NCBI RefSeq assembly: GCF_000716715.1
Contig: NZ_JNYJ01000029.1
Coordinates: 91,536 to 155,535 of the forward strand
Source: Dactylosporangium aurantiacum
GTDB taxonomy: Bacteria; Actinomycetota; Actinomycetes; Mycobacteriales; Micromonosporaceae
DNA length: 64,000 nt
Direction: 5' to 3'
Translations under genes and position numbers: made by a program
Notes under the pieces: generated by a model
The model's database searches: none
Told to the model about the DNA's origin: nothing
Seen by the model: only the letters and a program-made list of their open reading frames with translations
Part shown: positions 7,473 to 16,300 of the stretch, piece by piece
Layout of the letters: the number at the start of each line of letters is the position of its first letter
Position numbering within the stretch: the stretch's first letter is position 1

Positions 7473-9605
7473 TTACTCGCCCGGCGTGGTCTGGGCGATC
7501 TGCATGAGGAACTCGACGTTGGTCCGGGTCTTCTTCAGCCGGTCCAGCAGCAGGTTGAGCGCCTCCTGCGAGTCGAGGGCGTGCAGCACCTTGCGCAGCT
7601 TGATGACGATCGCGAGCTCGTCGGGCGCCAGCAGGATCTCTTCCTTGCGGGTGCCGGACGGGTCGATGTCGATCGCCGGGAAGATGCGCCGGTCGGCGAT
7701 CTTCCGGTCGAGCTTGAGCTCGGCGTTGCCGGTGCCCTTGAACTCCTCGAAGATGACCGTGTCACCGGTCGAGCCGGTCTCGACGAGCGCCGTGGCGATG
7801 ATCGTCAGCGAGCCGCCGTTCTCGATGTTGCGGGCCGCGCCGAGGAACCGCTTCGGCGGGTACAGCGCCGTCGAGTCGATACCACCGGACAGGATGCGGC
7901 CCGAGGCCGGCGACGCGTTGTTGTACGCGCGGCCGAGCCGGGTGATCGAGTCGAGCAGCACGACCACGTCGTGGCCCAGCTCGACGAGCCGCTTGGCCCG
8001 CTCGATCGACAGCTCCGCGACCGTGGCGTGGTCCGTCGGCGGGCGGTCGAACGTCGAGGCGATGACCTCGCCCTTGACCGACCGCTGCATGTCGGTGACC
8101 TCTTCGGGCCGCTCGTCGACCAGCACGACCATCAGGTGGCACTCGGGGTTGTTGCGGGTGATCGCGTTGGCGATCGACTGCAGCACCATCGTCTTGCCGG
8201 CCTTCGGCGGCGACACGATGAGCGCCCGCTGCCCCTTGCCGATCGGCATGACGAGGTCGATGACGCGGGTGGTCAGGATGTGCGGCTCGGTCTCCAGCCG
8301 CAGGCGGTCCTGCGGGTAGAGCGGGGTCAGCTTGTAGAACTCGGGGCGGCGCTTGGCCTCCTCCGGATCCATGCCGTTGACCGTGTCGAGGCGCACCAGC
8401 GGGTTGTACTTGTCGCGCCGCTGCTCGCCGTCGCGCGGCTGCCGCACGGCACCGGTGACCGCGTCGCCGCGGCGCAGCCCATACCGCTTGACCTGCGACA
8501 TGGCGACATACACGTCGTTGGAGCCGGACAGGTAGCCGGTGGTCCGCACGAACGCGTAGTTGTCGAGCACGTCGAGGATGCCGGCGACCGGCACCAGGAC
8601 GTCGTCCTCGCTGACCTGCGGCTCATTGCCGCCCCGCGCGCCGGCCGCACCCGTGGGCTGCAGCTGGTCGCCGTCGCGGTCACGGCCGCGGCGGCGGTCC
8701 CGGAACCGGCTGCGGCGCCCGCGCCGGCCGGTGCCGTCGTCGTCGCCGTCGTCCTCGGCCTGGTTGAAGCTGCCGCGCTGGTTGCGGTCGCCGCCGGCGC
8801 GCTCGCCCCGGTCGCCGCTGTTGCGGTCGGCGCGCTCGCCACCCCGCTCACCGCGGTCGTTGCGCTCGCCCCGCTCGGCCCGGTCGGTCCGCTCCGCGCG
8901 GTCGGCCCGCTCGGTGCGGTCGGCCCGCTCGGTGCGCTCGCCGCGCTCGGCGGTGCGCTCGGCGCGCTCCGCCCGGTCGGTGCGCTCGACCCGCTCGGTG
9001 CGCTCGGCCCGCTCCGGGCGCTCGGCGCGCTCGGTCCGCTCCGCCCGGTCGGCGGTGGCCGCGGCCCGCTCGGCACGGCTGGCCCGGGTCGGACGCTCGG
9101 TCTTCTCGGCCGCCGGCTCGGCGGCCTTCTCCACCGTGGCGGACTTCTCGACCGCGGCGGGTGCCTGCTCAGCGGCGTGCGCCTCGGCGGCCGGGGCGGC
9201 CGCGGCGGCGCGCGGCTCCGGCGGCCCGGCGGCCCGGGTGGCCCGGCGAGGGGAACGGGCGACCGGCGCCTCGGCGGCGCCCTGGGTGGCGGACGGCCAC
9301 TCCTGCTCCGGCGCCTCGGTGCGCGCCTCGGCCCGGGCGGTGGTCCGCGCCGGCGCCGCCGCGGCGGCCGGGCGCGACTCGCCGGACTGACGCTCCTGGA
9401 TCGCCGTCACGAGCTCGCCCTTGCGCATCCGCGCGGTGCCGGAGATGCCCAACGAGGCGGCCAGGCTCTGCAGCTCGGGCAGCAGCATGCCGGACAACCC
9501 GGTGCCCGAGCGGCGCCGACGCGTCGCCCCGGCCTCGGCGCCGTCGGCCTCGACCGCGGCGCGGTCGCTCGAGACATCCGACGTGACGTCGGTGGTGTCG
9601 CTCAA
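7473..9605 (-). CDS. rho: Transcription termination factor Rho
   Basis: The 710-residue protein is much longer than the roughly 420-residue E. coli Rho. The extra length is a low-complexity Arg/Glu/Asp/Thr insertion at roughly residues 85-330, with many RAERTER-like repeats, after the N-terminal Rho_N helices. The RNA-binding cold-shock-like domain (LVPVAGILDVLDNYAFVRT) starts near 335. The hexameric ATPase follows, with Walker A SPPKAGKTMVLQ near 468 and LLDSITRLGRAYN. The start is TTG 9605 (LSDTTDVTSD), chosen because GAAGGAATCC lies just before it; longer frames read into the leader. The 9606-9893 leader shows no other gene. Confidence 0.96.
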   Translation of the reverse strand: MSDTTDVTSDVSSDRAAVEADGAEAGATRRRRSGTGLSGMLLPELQSLAASLGISGTARMRKGELVTAIQERQSGESRPAAAAAPARTTARAEARTEAPEQEWPSATQGAAEAPVARSPRRATRAAGPPEPRAAAAAPAAEAHAAEQAPAAVEKSATVEKAAEPAAEKTERPTRASRAERAAATADRAERTERAERPERAERTERVERTDRAERAERTAERGERTERADRTERADRAERTDRAERGERNDRGERGGERADRNSGDRGERAGGDRNQRGSFNQAEDDGDDDGTGRRGRRSRFRDRRRGRDRDGDQLQPTGAAGARGGNEPQVSEDDVLVPVAGILDVLDNYAFVRTTGYLSGSNDVYVAMSQVKRYGLRRGDAVTGAVRQPRDGEQRRDKYNPLVRLDTVNGMDPEEAKRRPEFYKLTPLYPQDRLRLETEPHILTTRVIDLVMPIGKGQRALIVSPPKAGKTMVLQSIANAITRNNPECHLMVVLVDERPEEVTDMQRSVKGEVIASTFDRPPTDHATVAELSIERAKRLVELGHDVVVLLDSITRLGRAYNNASPASGRILSGGIDSTALYPPKRFLGAARNIENGGSLTIIATALVETGSTGDTVIFEEFKGTGNAELKLDRKIADRRIFPAIDIDPSGTRKEEILLAPDELAIVIKLRKVLHALDSQEALNLLLDRLKKTRTNVEFLMQIAQTTPGE

Positions 9606-9893
9606 TGGATTCCTTCCCTCGTTAGGCCGGGATGCCCGGAGACGAGACACGGTGGCCGGGCGGCCCGGGGGCTCCTGCCTCGCTGCGTCAGCGGAGCGGG
9701 AGGTGTTGCAGCGCTGTGCGGTGAGCCGGGCGCCACCATCTGCGGCCTGGCCCAGCCGTGCGCGCGCGATCACTGGAGACGCGGGTTGGCGGCCGGGCGT
9801 GCGCAAGGGGTGCCACGGAAATCGGAGCACGCCGCCCCGCATGAGATCGCCGCACGGAGCGGCTGCTGTAGGACTAGAGAGTAAACAACTCGC

Positions 9894-10844
9894 CTAGCCA
9901 GCGGCAACAGGGTCCCGATCGGCGTGTTCCAGCGTACCCCACTCCAGGTCAGCCCCGACGAGCGCACCCACCAGATCGACATCGAGCGGCAGCACCCGCC
10001 AGCCGGGCACCGGCGACGGCGCCCAGTCGCCGCTGGTCAGGGCCAGGACGCTCGGTCCGGCGCCGGAGACGACGGCCGCGACGCCCTCGGCCCGCAGCGC
10101 CGCGACGAGCTCCGCGCTGCCGGGCATGGACGGCGCCCGATACGCCTGGTGCAGCCGGTCCTCGGTCGCGGCGAACAGGTGCGCCGGATCGACGGTGATC
10201 GCATGGACGAGCAGCGCGGCCCGGCCGGCGTTGAGCGCGGCGTCCGCGTGCGGCACGGTCGCCGGCAGCGCGGCCCTGGCCACCTCCGTCAGGCCGCGCT
10301 CCTGCGGTACGAAGACGAACGGGCGGATCCGCTCGGCGGGCTCCAGCCGCACCGCGGCGGCGCCCGACGCCTCGGTCCAGGCGATGGTCATGCCGCCCAG
10401 CAGGCACGGTGCCACGTTGTCGGGGTGCCCTTCGAGCTCGGCGGCGATGCGCAGCAGCCCGGCGTCGTCGAGCCGCTCGGCGCCGCCGGTCACGAGGGCC
10501 CGGGCCAGGGTCACCCCGGCGACGATCGCGGCCGACGAGGAGCCCATGCCGCGCGCCTGCGGGATGTGGTTGCGGCAGCGCAGCGCGAGGCCGGCCGGGT
10601 GCTCCCCCAGCTCGTCGAAGACCCGGGCCATCGCCCGGACGACCAGGTGGCTGCCGTCGGTGGGCAGGTCACCGGCGCCCTCGCCGCTCACCTCGACGCT
10701 CACCCCGCCGCCGGTGACGCGGGCCTCGACCTCGTCGTGCAGCGACAGCGCCAGTCCGAGCGCGTCGAAGCCGGGTCCGAGGTTCGCGCTCGTCGCGGGT
10801 ACCCGGACGGTCACCGGAGTGAACTGCAGAGCCATGCCGTTCAT
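9894..10844 (-). CDS. thrB: Homoserine kinase
   Basis: The 316-residue GHMP-family kinase phosphorylates homoserine for threonine synthesis, supplying ThrC. Motif 1 is VRVPATSANLGPGFD near the N-terminus. The ATP-binding glycine/serine loop is IPQARGMGSSSAAIVAG. The late motif is AAVVSGAGPSVLAL. ATG 10844 is preceded by GGGGAGCG at good spacing; ATG 10835 is a weaker choice. In many actinobacteria thrB follows thrC directly. Here thrC lies 3.1 kb away, with an MFS gene, an SPFH operon and IS debris between, so the thr cluster has been split by insertion. It lies 288 bp upstream of the rho start in the same direction. Confidence 0.95.
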   Translation of the reverse strand: MNGMALQFTPVTVRVPATSANLGPGFDALGLALSLHDEVEARVTGGGVSVEVSGEGAGDLPTDGSHLVVRAMARVFDELGEHPAGLALRCRNHIPQARGMGSSSAAIVAGVTLARALVTGGAERLDDAGLLRIAAELEGHPDNVAPCLLGGMTIAWTEASGAAAVRLEPAERIRPFVFVPQERGLTEVARAALPATVPHADAALNAGRAALLVHAITVDPAHLFAATEDRLHQAYRAPSMPGSAELVAALRAEGVAAVVSGAGPSVLALTSGDWAPSPVPGWRVLPLDVDLVGALVGADLEWGTLEHADRDPVAAG

Positions 10845-10882
10845 GAGATCACGCTCCCCGATGCGCCGCCTAAGGTGGGCCG

Positions 10883-12079
10883 GTGCCGCCCACACTGCAA
10901 ATTCTGGTCCGCAACCGCGACTTCCGCCGCTTGTTCTCCGCCGATCTGATCGGGCTCGGCGCCGACTGGTTCGTGCAGATCCCGCTGCTGTCATTGCTGC
11001 TGCAGCTGACCGGGTCCGGGGTCTGGGGCGCGCTGGTCCTGGCCGCCGACGTCGGCGTGATCGCGCTGCTGCAGCCGTACGCCGGGGTGATCGCCGACCG
11101 GTTCGACCGCCGCCGGATCCTGATCACCGCCGAGCTGGCGATGGCCGTGGCGACCCTCGCGCTGCTGCTGGTGCGCACCGGCGAGGCGGCCTGGGCCGCG
11201 GTGGCCGCGATCGGGGTGATCGCGGTGGCGAAGGCGTTCTTCGTGCCGGCCGCCTCCGCCGCCCTGCCCAACGTGGTCGACGCCGAGGACCTGCCGGCGG
11301 CCAACGCGCTGTCGGGCTCGGCGTGGGGCACGATGCTGGTCGTCGGCGCGTCGCTGGGCGGGATCTCGTCGGCGGTGGTCGGGCCGTACTGGTGCTTCGC
11401 CTTCTCCAGCGCGTTGTGCTTCCTGTCCGCGGTCCAGGTGGCCCGGGTCCACCGCCCGCTGCAGGCCACGATCGCGGCGGTGAAGCCGCAGATCGGCGAG
11501 GCGGTGCGCTACATCCGCCGCCACCCCCGGGTCGCCTCGCTGGTCACGGTCAAGGCGGCGGTCGGCCTGGGCAACGGCGTGCTGACCACGTTCCCGTTGC
11601 TGGCCGCGGTGTACGGGGTGGGCCCCCTCGGCGTGGGCCTGCTCTTCGCGGCCCGCGGGCTGGGCGCGCTCATCGGCCCGTTCGTGCTGCGGCGCGTGCT
11701 GACCCACCCGTCGTGGCTGCTGCCGGGCCTGGCGGTGTCGATGTCGGTGTACGGCCTGACCTACCTCGCCGCCAGCGCCGCCCCGTGGTTCCCGCTGCTG
11801 CTCGTCGGCGTCGTCGTGGCGCACCTGGCCGCCGGCGGCAACTGGATGATGTCGAACTTCGCGCTGCAGACGGAGGTGCCCGACGCGCTGCGCGGCCGGG
11901 TCTTCGCCACCGACGTCATGCTCGCGCTGCTGTCGGTCGGGGTGTCGCAGCTGATCGTCGGCGGCTTCGTCGACCGCGTCGACCCGCGGCTGCTGACCGC
12001 GGTGTGCGGCGGTGTGACGCTCGTCTACGCGGCCGGCTGGGCGGCGGTCACCCGGCGGCTGCGGCGTGCGGTATCGTAG
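10883..12079 (+). CDS. MFS_3-type transporter (EntS-like)
   Basis: The 398-residue membrane protein has about 12 predicted helices. The major facilitator loop 2-3 motif appears as [15 protein letters not shown] and a repeat of it in the second half as [14 protein letters not shown]. The layout resembles the EntS/MFS_3 group of siderophore and drug exporters, but the substrate cannot be read from sequence. GTG 10883 has TAAGG seven bases upstream. It is divergent from thrB (38-bp gap). Its last codons overlap a 22-bp palindrome that probably controls the next operon. Confidence 0.85.
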   Translation: MPPTLQILVRNRDFRRLFSADLIGLGADWFVQIPLLSLLLQLTGSGVWGALVLAADVGVIALLQPYAGVIADRFDRRRILITAELAMAVATLALLLVRTGEAAWAAVAAIGVIAVAKAFFVPAASAALPNVVDAEDLPAANALSGSAWGTMLVVGASLGGISSAVVGPYWCFAFSSALCFLSAVQVARVHRPLQATIAAVKPQIGEAVRYIRRHPRVASLVTVKAAVGLGNGVLTTFPLLAAVYGVGPLGVGLLFAARGLGALIGPFVLRRVLTHPSWLLPGLAVSMSVYGLTYLAASAAPWFPLLLVGVVVAHLAAGGNWMMSNFALQTEVPDALRGRVFATDVMLALLSVGVSQLIVGGFVDRVDPRLLTAVCGGVTLVYAAGWAAVTRRLRRAVS

Positions 12080-12094
12080 TGATATCACTTCGAT
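12073..12094. promoter_or_regulatory. 22-bp palindrome, probable operator of the SPFH-RHH operon
   Basis: ATCGTAGTGATATCACTTCG followed by AT is an inverted repeat with one mismatch, centred on GTGATATCAC. It overlaps the MFS stop codon (12077-12079) and ends 15 bp before the SPFH start. The operon ends in a small ribbon-helix-helix protein, a family that commonly binds short palindromes and represses its own operon, so autoregulation is the natural inference. The Shine-Dalgarno TGGAGG follows it. Confidence 0.55.
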
Positions 12095-12108
12095 AGCTGG
12101 AGGATGTC

Positions 12109-12960
12109 ATGGAGCGTTCCGCGTTCCGCCTGCCCGGGTTCCTGGTCCTGCTCGTGCTGCTGGCGCTGGTCGGCGGGGTCATCGCCGTCGTCGCCGGGCA
12201 GCCCGAGGACACCGCCGGCGGCCTGGTCGCCGTCGCGGTCACCGTCGCCGTGCTGCTCATGACCGGCTTCACCGTCGTCAACCCGAACGAGTCGCGGGTG
12301 GTGCAGTTCTTCGGGCGGTACGTCGGCACCATCCAGACCGCCGGCTTCCACTGGACCGTGCCGTTGAGCTCGAAGCGCCGGGTGTCGCTGCGGGTGCGGA
12401 ACTTCGAGACGGCCCGCTTGAAAGTTTCCGACGCCGACGGCAACCCGGTCGAGATCGCGGCCGTCGTCGTCTGGCGCGTCGTCGACACGTTCAAGGCCTC
12501 CTTCGGCGTCGACGACCACATCTCCTACGTCGCCGTCCAGGCCGAGGCCGCCGTGCGGCACCTGGCCACGAGCTACCCCTACGAGGCGCACGACGACGGC
12601 CGCACCAGCCTCCGCGAGGGCACCGCGGTCAGCGAGGAGCTCACCACCGAGCTGTCCGAGCGCGCCGCCCTCGCCGGCGTCGAGGTGCTCGAGTCGCGGA
12701 TCACCCACCTCGCGTACGCCCCGGAGATCGCCCAGGCCATGCTCGCCCGCCAGCAGGCCAGCGCCATCGTCGGGGCCCGCTTCAAAATCGTCGAGGGCGC
12801 CGTCGGCATGGTGCAGAGCGCCCTGGACCGCCTGCGCGAGCTGGAGGTCGTCGAGCTGGACGAGGAGCGCAAGGCCCAGATGGTGGCCAACCTGCTCGTC
12901 GTGCTCTGCGGCGACCGCAACGTCCAGCCGGTCGTCAACACCGGTTCGCTGTACAGCTGA
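12109..12960 (+). CDS. SPFH/band 7 (prohibitin-like) membrane protein
   Basis: The 283-residue protein has two N-terminal hydrophobic segments (about residues 9-28 and 36-53). The SPFH domain follows, with [39 protein letters not shown] and the conserved [15 protein letters not shown] segment. An alanine/glutamate-rich helical region typical of band 7 oligomerisation comes next. Such proteins form membrane microdomain scaffolds. ATG 12109 is preceded by TGGAGG. It is followed 11 bp later by a small RHH protein, forming a two-gene operon behind the 22-bp palindrome. Its biological role here is not known. Confidence 0.88.
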   Translation: MERSAFRLPGFLVLLVLLALVGGVIAVVAGQPEDTAGGLVAVAVTVAVLLMTGFTVVNPNESRVVQFFGRYVGTIQTAGFHWTVPLSSKRRVSLRVRNFETARLKVSDADGNPVEIAAVVVWRVVDTFKASFGVDDHISYVAVQAEAAVRHLATSYPYEAHDDGRTSLREGTAVSEELTTELSERAALAGVEVLESRITHLAYAPEIAQAMLARQQASAIVGARFKIVEGAVGMVQSALDRLRELEVVELDEERKAQMVANLLVVLCGDRNVQPVVNTGSLYS

Positions 12961-12971
12961 GGATCCCCCTC

Positions 12972-13175
12972 GTGGCCGAACGCAAGAAGCTGCTCCTGCG
13001 CCTGGACCCGCAGGTCTACGACGCGGTCGCCCGCTGGGCCGCCGACGACCTGCGCAGCGTCAACGCGCAGATCGAGTTCGCCCTGCGACTGGCCCTCCGC
13101 CAGGCCGGCCGCACCCCCCGCCCCTCTACCACCCCGGACCCGGACGACCCGGACGCCTCAGACGCCTCGGACTGA
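12972..13175 (+). CDS. Small ribbon-helix-helix (Arc-like) DNA-binding protein
   Basis: The 67-residue protein reads [20 protein letters not shown], where KLLLRLDP is the DNA-contacting beta strand. [21 protein letters not shown] forms the two helices of an Arc/CopG-like dimer. The C-terminal 20 residues are proline and aspartate-rich and probably unstructured. GTG 12972 follows the SPFH gene by 11 bp. It could be an autorepressor acting on the palindrome at 12073-12094. A toxin-antitoxin antitoxin role is possible for the fold, but no toxin is adjacent. Confidence 0.75.
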   Translation: MAERKKLLLRLDPQVYDAVARWAADDLRSVNAQIEFALRLALRQAGRTPRPSTTPDPDDPDASDASD

Positions 13176-13188
13176 CCCGGGGACGTGT

Positions 13189-13240
13189 TTGACCTTGGAC
13201 ACTTCGCCCGCCTACGACCGGCCAAAGTGTCCAAGGTCAA
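13189..13240. repeat. 16-bp inverted repeat, third copy at 13414
   Basis: TTGACCTTGGACACTT at 13189-13204 is inverted as AAGTGTCCAAGGTCAA at 13225-13240 with a 20-bp loop, and recurs directly at 13414-13429. The last copy stands seven bases before an IS30 transposase fragment. The arms could be a bidirectional terminator after the SPFH operon, or ends left by the insertion sequence. The repeat is seen; both roles are inference. Confidence 0.65.
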
Positions 13241-13435
13241 CGCGCGCTCACCCCGCGGGCCCTGTCCGCAGTACCTCCGTGCCGCGCCCCGACCGTCCAC
13301 GCTTCGCGCCACCATCAACGGACCCGACAGAGCCGCGACCAGCAGGAGCCCCAGCCGACACCCGGCGGGCAACAGCCCGGACCACCGCCGACCCGGACTG
13401 CCCCCCATCGCGGTTGACCTTGGACACTTTGTCCG

Positions 13436-13523
13436 GCCGAGGCCACCGACCGGGCGGTGCCGGGGCACTGGGAAGGTCACCTGCTCATCGGCAAAGACGG
13501 CGGCTCAGCCGGCGCCACGTGCT
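13436..13523 (+). pseudogene. IS30-family transposase fragment
   Basis: In one frame the DNA reads A-E-A-T-DRAVPGHWEGHLLIGKDGG-S-A. This is the catalytic-core signature of IS30-family DDE transposases (canonical DRxVPGHWEGDLIxGK). The catalytic Asp of the canonical WEGD is replaced by His, and family similarity stops after about 29 residues. No start, no other DDE blocks and no full inverted repeats are visible. It is a decayed scrap that marks a past insertion between thrB and thrC. Confidence 0.7.
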
Positions 13524-13966
13524 CGCGGCGGCGCCCGGTCGAAGGTTGGCGGCTTGCCCGTCCGCGCTGGCCGATCCTGTCGTCGGGCACGCGCCGGTTG
13601 TTCGGCCCGCGATCCTTCGGAGAAGTTGCCCGGGGGCGGCGCTGTTCGAGACCGGGCCACGTCGCGTGCTCGTGGCAGCACCGGTCGGCGGCTGCCAGAC
13701 GAGGTCGGTTGGCCTGCTTCCCGAAGGCGCGGCGGGACCAGTTGGTTGTGGCGATGGCGGGCAGCACCCTTGGTGCGGCGGGCGTGGTCCAGCCCTGCGA
13801 CAGGTACAGGTCGCGACCGCCAGGTCGCGTCGCGGCCGTTCGCGGCCGCGGGGGACGCAACTATCGGCGGACCTGGCAGGGCCAGGGCCAGCGGAAGCTG
13901 GGCCCCGGCCCGGTGGCTGGCGGGAGCGACGGCCCGGACCACCGCGGACCCGAGCCGTCACGAGCG

Positions 13967-15016
13967 TCAGGCCAGGTCGAGGGCCTTCGCGGCGGCGAGG
14001 GCGTCGGCCGGGATCGTCGTGGGGGCCGGCGCGGTCGAGATGGCCCACTCGGGGTCCTTCAGGCCGTGGCCGGTGACCGTGCAGACGACCGTCTGGCCCT
14101 GCTCGACGAGGCCCTGGGCGCTCGCCTGCAGCAGGCCCGCGACGGAGGCGGCGCTGCCCAGCTCGACGAAGACGCCGACGGAGCGGGCGAGCAGCCGGTA
14201 CGCCTGCAGGATGTCGCGGTCGGTCACCGCCTGGATGACGCCGTCGGACTCGTCGCGGGCGTCGACGGCCTTGGTCCAGCTGGCCGGGTTGCCGATGCGG
14301 ATCGCGGTGGCGATCGTCGAGGGCTCGCGCACGACGGCGCCGTTGACGATCGGGGCGGCGCCGGAGGCCTGGAAGCCGAACATGCGCGGGCGGCGGGTGG
14401 CGAGCCCGCGCGCGAAGTCCTCCTGGTAGCCCATCCAGTAGGCGCTGATGTTGCCGGCGTTGCCGACCGGCAGGCAGTGGATGTGCGGGGCGTCGCCGAG
14501 GCCGGCGACGATCTCGAAGGCGGCGGTCTTCTGACCCTCGAGGCGGTCGGGGTTGACCGAGTTGACCAGGGAGACCGGGAAGTCGAGGGAGAGCTTCGAA
14601 GCGAGCGCCAGGCAGTCGTCGAAGTTGCCGGAGACCTGCAGCAGGCGGGCGCCGTGCACGAGGGCCTGGGCGAGCTTGCCGAGGGCGATCTTGCCGGTGG
14701 GGACGAGGACGGCGCAGGTGATGCCGGCGCGGGCGGCGTACGCGGCGGCGGAGGCCGACGTGTTGCCGGTGGACGCGCAGATGATCGCCTTCGCGCCCTC
14801 CTCGACGGCCTTGGAGACCGCGACGGTCATGCCGCGGTCCTTGAACGAGCCCGTCGGGTTCGCGCCCTCGACCTTGAGGTACACGTCGCAGCCGGTGCGC
14901 GCGGACAGCTCCGGCGCCGGCAGCAGCGGGGTGTTGCCCTCGTGCAGGGTCACCACCGGGGTCTGCGGCCCGACCGGTAAGCGGTCCCGGAACTCTTCGA
15001 TCAATCCACGCCACAT
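13967..15016 (-). CDS. thrC: Threonine synthase
   Basis: The 349-residue PLP enzyme converts O-phosphohomoserine to threonine. The PLP lysine is K59 in [13 protein letters not shown]. The glycine-rich phosphate loop ([16 protein letters not shown]) and the [16 protein letters not shown] segment match the family. ATG 15016 has GAAGGGGAG upstream and lies 4 bp after the hom stop. An in-frame GTG at 15037 would overlap hom and is less likely. It is the last gene of the argS-lysA-hom-thrC run, which probably forms one transcript for aspartate-family synthesis. Confidence 0.96.
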   Translation of the reverse strand: MWRGLIEEFRDRLPVGPQTPVVTLHEGNTPLLPAPELSARTGCDVYLKVEGANPTGSFKDRGMTVAVSKAVEEGAKAIICASTGNTSASAAAYAARAGITCAVLVPTGKIALGKLAQALVHGARLLQVSGNFDDCLALASKLSLDFPVSLVNSVNPDRLEGQKTAAFEIVAGLGDAPHIHCLPVGNAGNISAYWMGYQEDFARGLATRRPRMFGFQASGAAPIVNGAVVREPSTIATAIRIGNPASWTKAVDARDESDGVIQAVTDRDILQAYRLLARSVGVFVELGSAASVAGLLQASAQGLVEQGQTVVCTVTGHGLKDPEWAISTAPAPTTIPADALAAAKALDLA

Positions 15017-15020
15017 GGCG

Positions 15021-16298
15021 CTACTCCCCTTCGACACGCAGGACGCTCGCCACGGCGCGAACGATGTCCAGGGCCCGCAGCTCGGCGACGGTGGCCGCGA
15101 GGGCCCGGTCCGCCGCGGCGTGCGTGACGATGACCAGCACGGCCTGGTTGCCGCGGCCCGACTGGTTCACGGTCGCGATGCTGACCCCGTGCTTGGCGAA
15201 GACGCCCGCGACGGCGGCGAGCACGCCGGCCTTGTCCGCGACGTCCAGCGAGATGTGGTAGCGGGTCAGCGCGTCGCCGATCGGGCGGACCGGCAGGTCG
15301 GCATACGCGGATTCCGACGCGGCGTGTGTACCGGCGAGCCGGTTGCGCGACACGGCGACGAGATCGCCGAGCACGGCGCTCGCGGTGGGCGCGCCGCCCG
15401 CGCCACGGCCGTAGAACATGAGCTGACCGGCGGCCTCGGCCTCGACGAACACGGCGTTGAACGCGTCGCCGACCCCCGCGAGCGGGTGCGTGCGAGGGAT
15501 CATCGCCGGGTGCACGCGCACGGAGACCGCGTCGTCGAGCTTCGTCGCGATGCACAGCAGCTTGATCGTGCAGCCCATCGCCTTGGCGCTGGCCACGTCG
15601 GCGGCGGTGACCTCGGTGATGCCCTCGCGGTGCACGTCGGCGGCGGTGACCCGGGTGTGGAACGCCATGGACGCCAGGATCGCGGCCTTGGCGGCGGCGT
15701 CGAAGCCCTCGACGTCGGCGGTCGGGTCGGCCTCGGCGTAGCCGAGCGCGGTGGCCTCCTCGAGGGCCTCGGCGAAGCCGGCGCCGGTGGCGTCCATGGA
15801 GGACAGGATGAAGTTGGTGGTGCCGTTGACGATGCCGGTGACGCGGGTGATGCGGTCGCCGTGCAGCGAGTCGCGCAGCGGGCGCAGCAGCGGGATCGCG
15901 CCGGCGACGGAGGCCTCGTAGTACAGGTCGACGCCGGCCTCGGCGGCCGCCTTGTGCAGCGTGGCGCCGTCCTCGCCGAGCAGCGCCTTGTTGGCGGTCA
16001 CCACGCTCTTGCCGCCGCGCAGCGCCTCCAGCAGCCAGGTGCGGGCCGGCTCGATGCCGCCGACGACCTCCACGACCACGTCGACGTCGTCGCGCTTGAC
16101 CAGGCCGAGTGCGTCGGTGGTGAACAGCGCCGGGTCGATCGGCAGGTCACGGGTGCGTCCGGCGCGGCGCACGGCGACGCCGACGAGCTCCAGCGGCGCG
16201 CCGATGCGGGCCGTCAGGTCCCGCTCGTGCTCGTGGAGCAGCCGGACCACTTCCGCGCCGACGGTCCCGCAGCCAAGCAGCGCCACCTTCACACTCAT
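15021..16298 (-). CDS. hom: Homoserine dehydrogenase with C-terminal ACT domain
   Basis: The 425-residue NAD(P)H-dependent enzyme reduces aspartate semialdehyde to homoserine. It has an N-terminal Rossmann motif ([13 protein letters not shown]), the catalytic core with [18 protein letters not shown] and [25 protein letters not shown], and a C-terminal ACT domain starting near [20 protein letters not shown]. The ACT domain is the usual site of threonine feedback. ATG 16298 has GGGG five bases upstream. GTG 16304, overlapping the lysA stop, is the alternative. Confidence 0.96.
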   Translation of the reverse strand: MSVKVALLGCGTVGAEVVRLLHEHERDLTARIGAPLELVGVAVRRAGRTRDLPIDPALFTTDALGLVKRDDVDVVVEVVGGIEPARTWLLEALRGGKSVVTANKALLGEDGATLHKAAAEAGVDLYYEASVAGAIPLLRPLRDSLHGDRITRVTGIVNGTTNFILSSMDATGAGFAEALEEATALGYAEADPTADVEGFDAAAKAAILASMAFHTRVTAADVHREGITEVTAADVASAKAMGCTIKLLCIATKLDDAVSVRVHPAMIPRTHPLAGVGDAFNAVFVEAEAAGQLMFYGRGAGGAPTASAVLGDLVAVSRNRLAGTHAASESAYADLPVRPIGDALTRYHISLDVADKAGVLAAVAGVFAKHGVSIATVNQSGRGNQAVLVIVTHAAADRALAATVAELRALDIVRAVASVLRVEGE

Positions 16299-16300
16299 GG

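Larger units (their letters stand above)
13176..13966. other. Gene-free gap between the RHH gene and thrC, with degenerate repeats
   Basis: About 790 bp with no convincing gene. It holds a 16-bp inverted repeat, a third copy of the same 16-mer at 13414-13429, and an IS30 transposase scrap. A degenerate direct repeat of about 90 bp is also present: 13308-13398 resembles 13856-13955, and both share GCCCGGACCACCGC (13375-13388 and 13932-13945). Several long open frames cross it on both strands, but their proteins are arginine/proline-rich, as expected for non-coding high-GC DNA. Confidence 0.6.

Noticed and set aside
8880..9060. Regular short repeats that could suggest a CRISPR array
   Set aside because: They are in-frame codon repeats of the Rho insertion, with no spacers of constant length; no cas genes are in the window.
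7239..9884. An 881-codon open frame on the plus strand opposite rho
   Set aside because: It mirrors rho codons; the protein is Val/Leu/Arg-rich without a fold, and rho is certain on the other strand.
13189..13240. Considering the 16-bp inverted repeat as a riboswitch or T-box of the thr genes
   Set aside because: It lies downstream of thrC on the other side, has no T-box or riboswitch features and recurs near an IS fragment.
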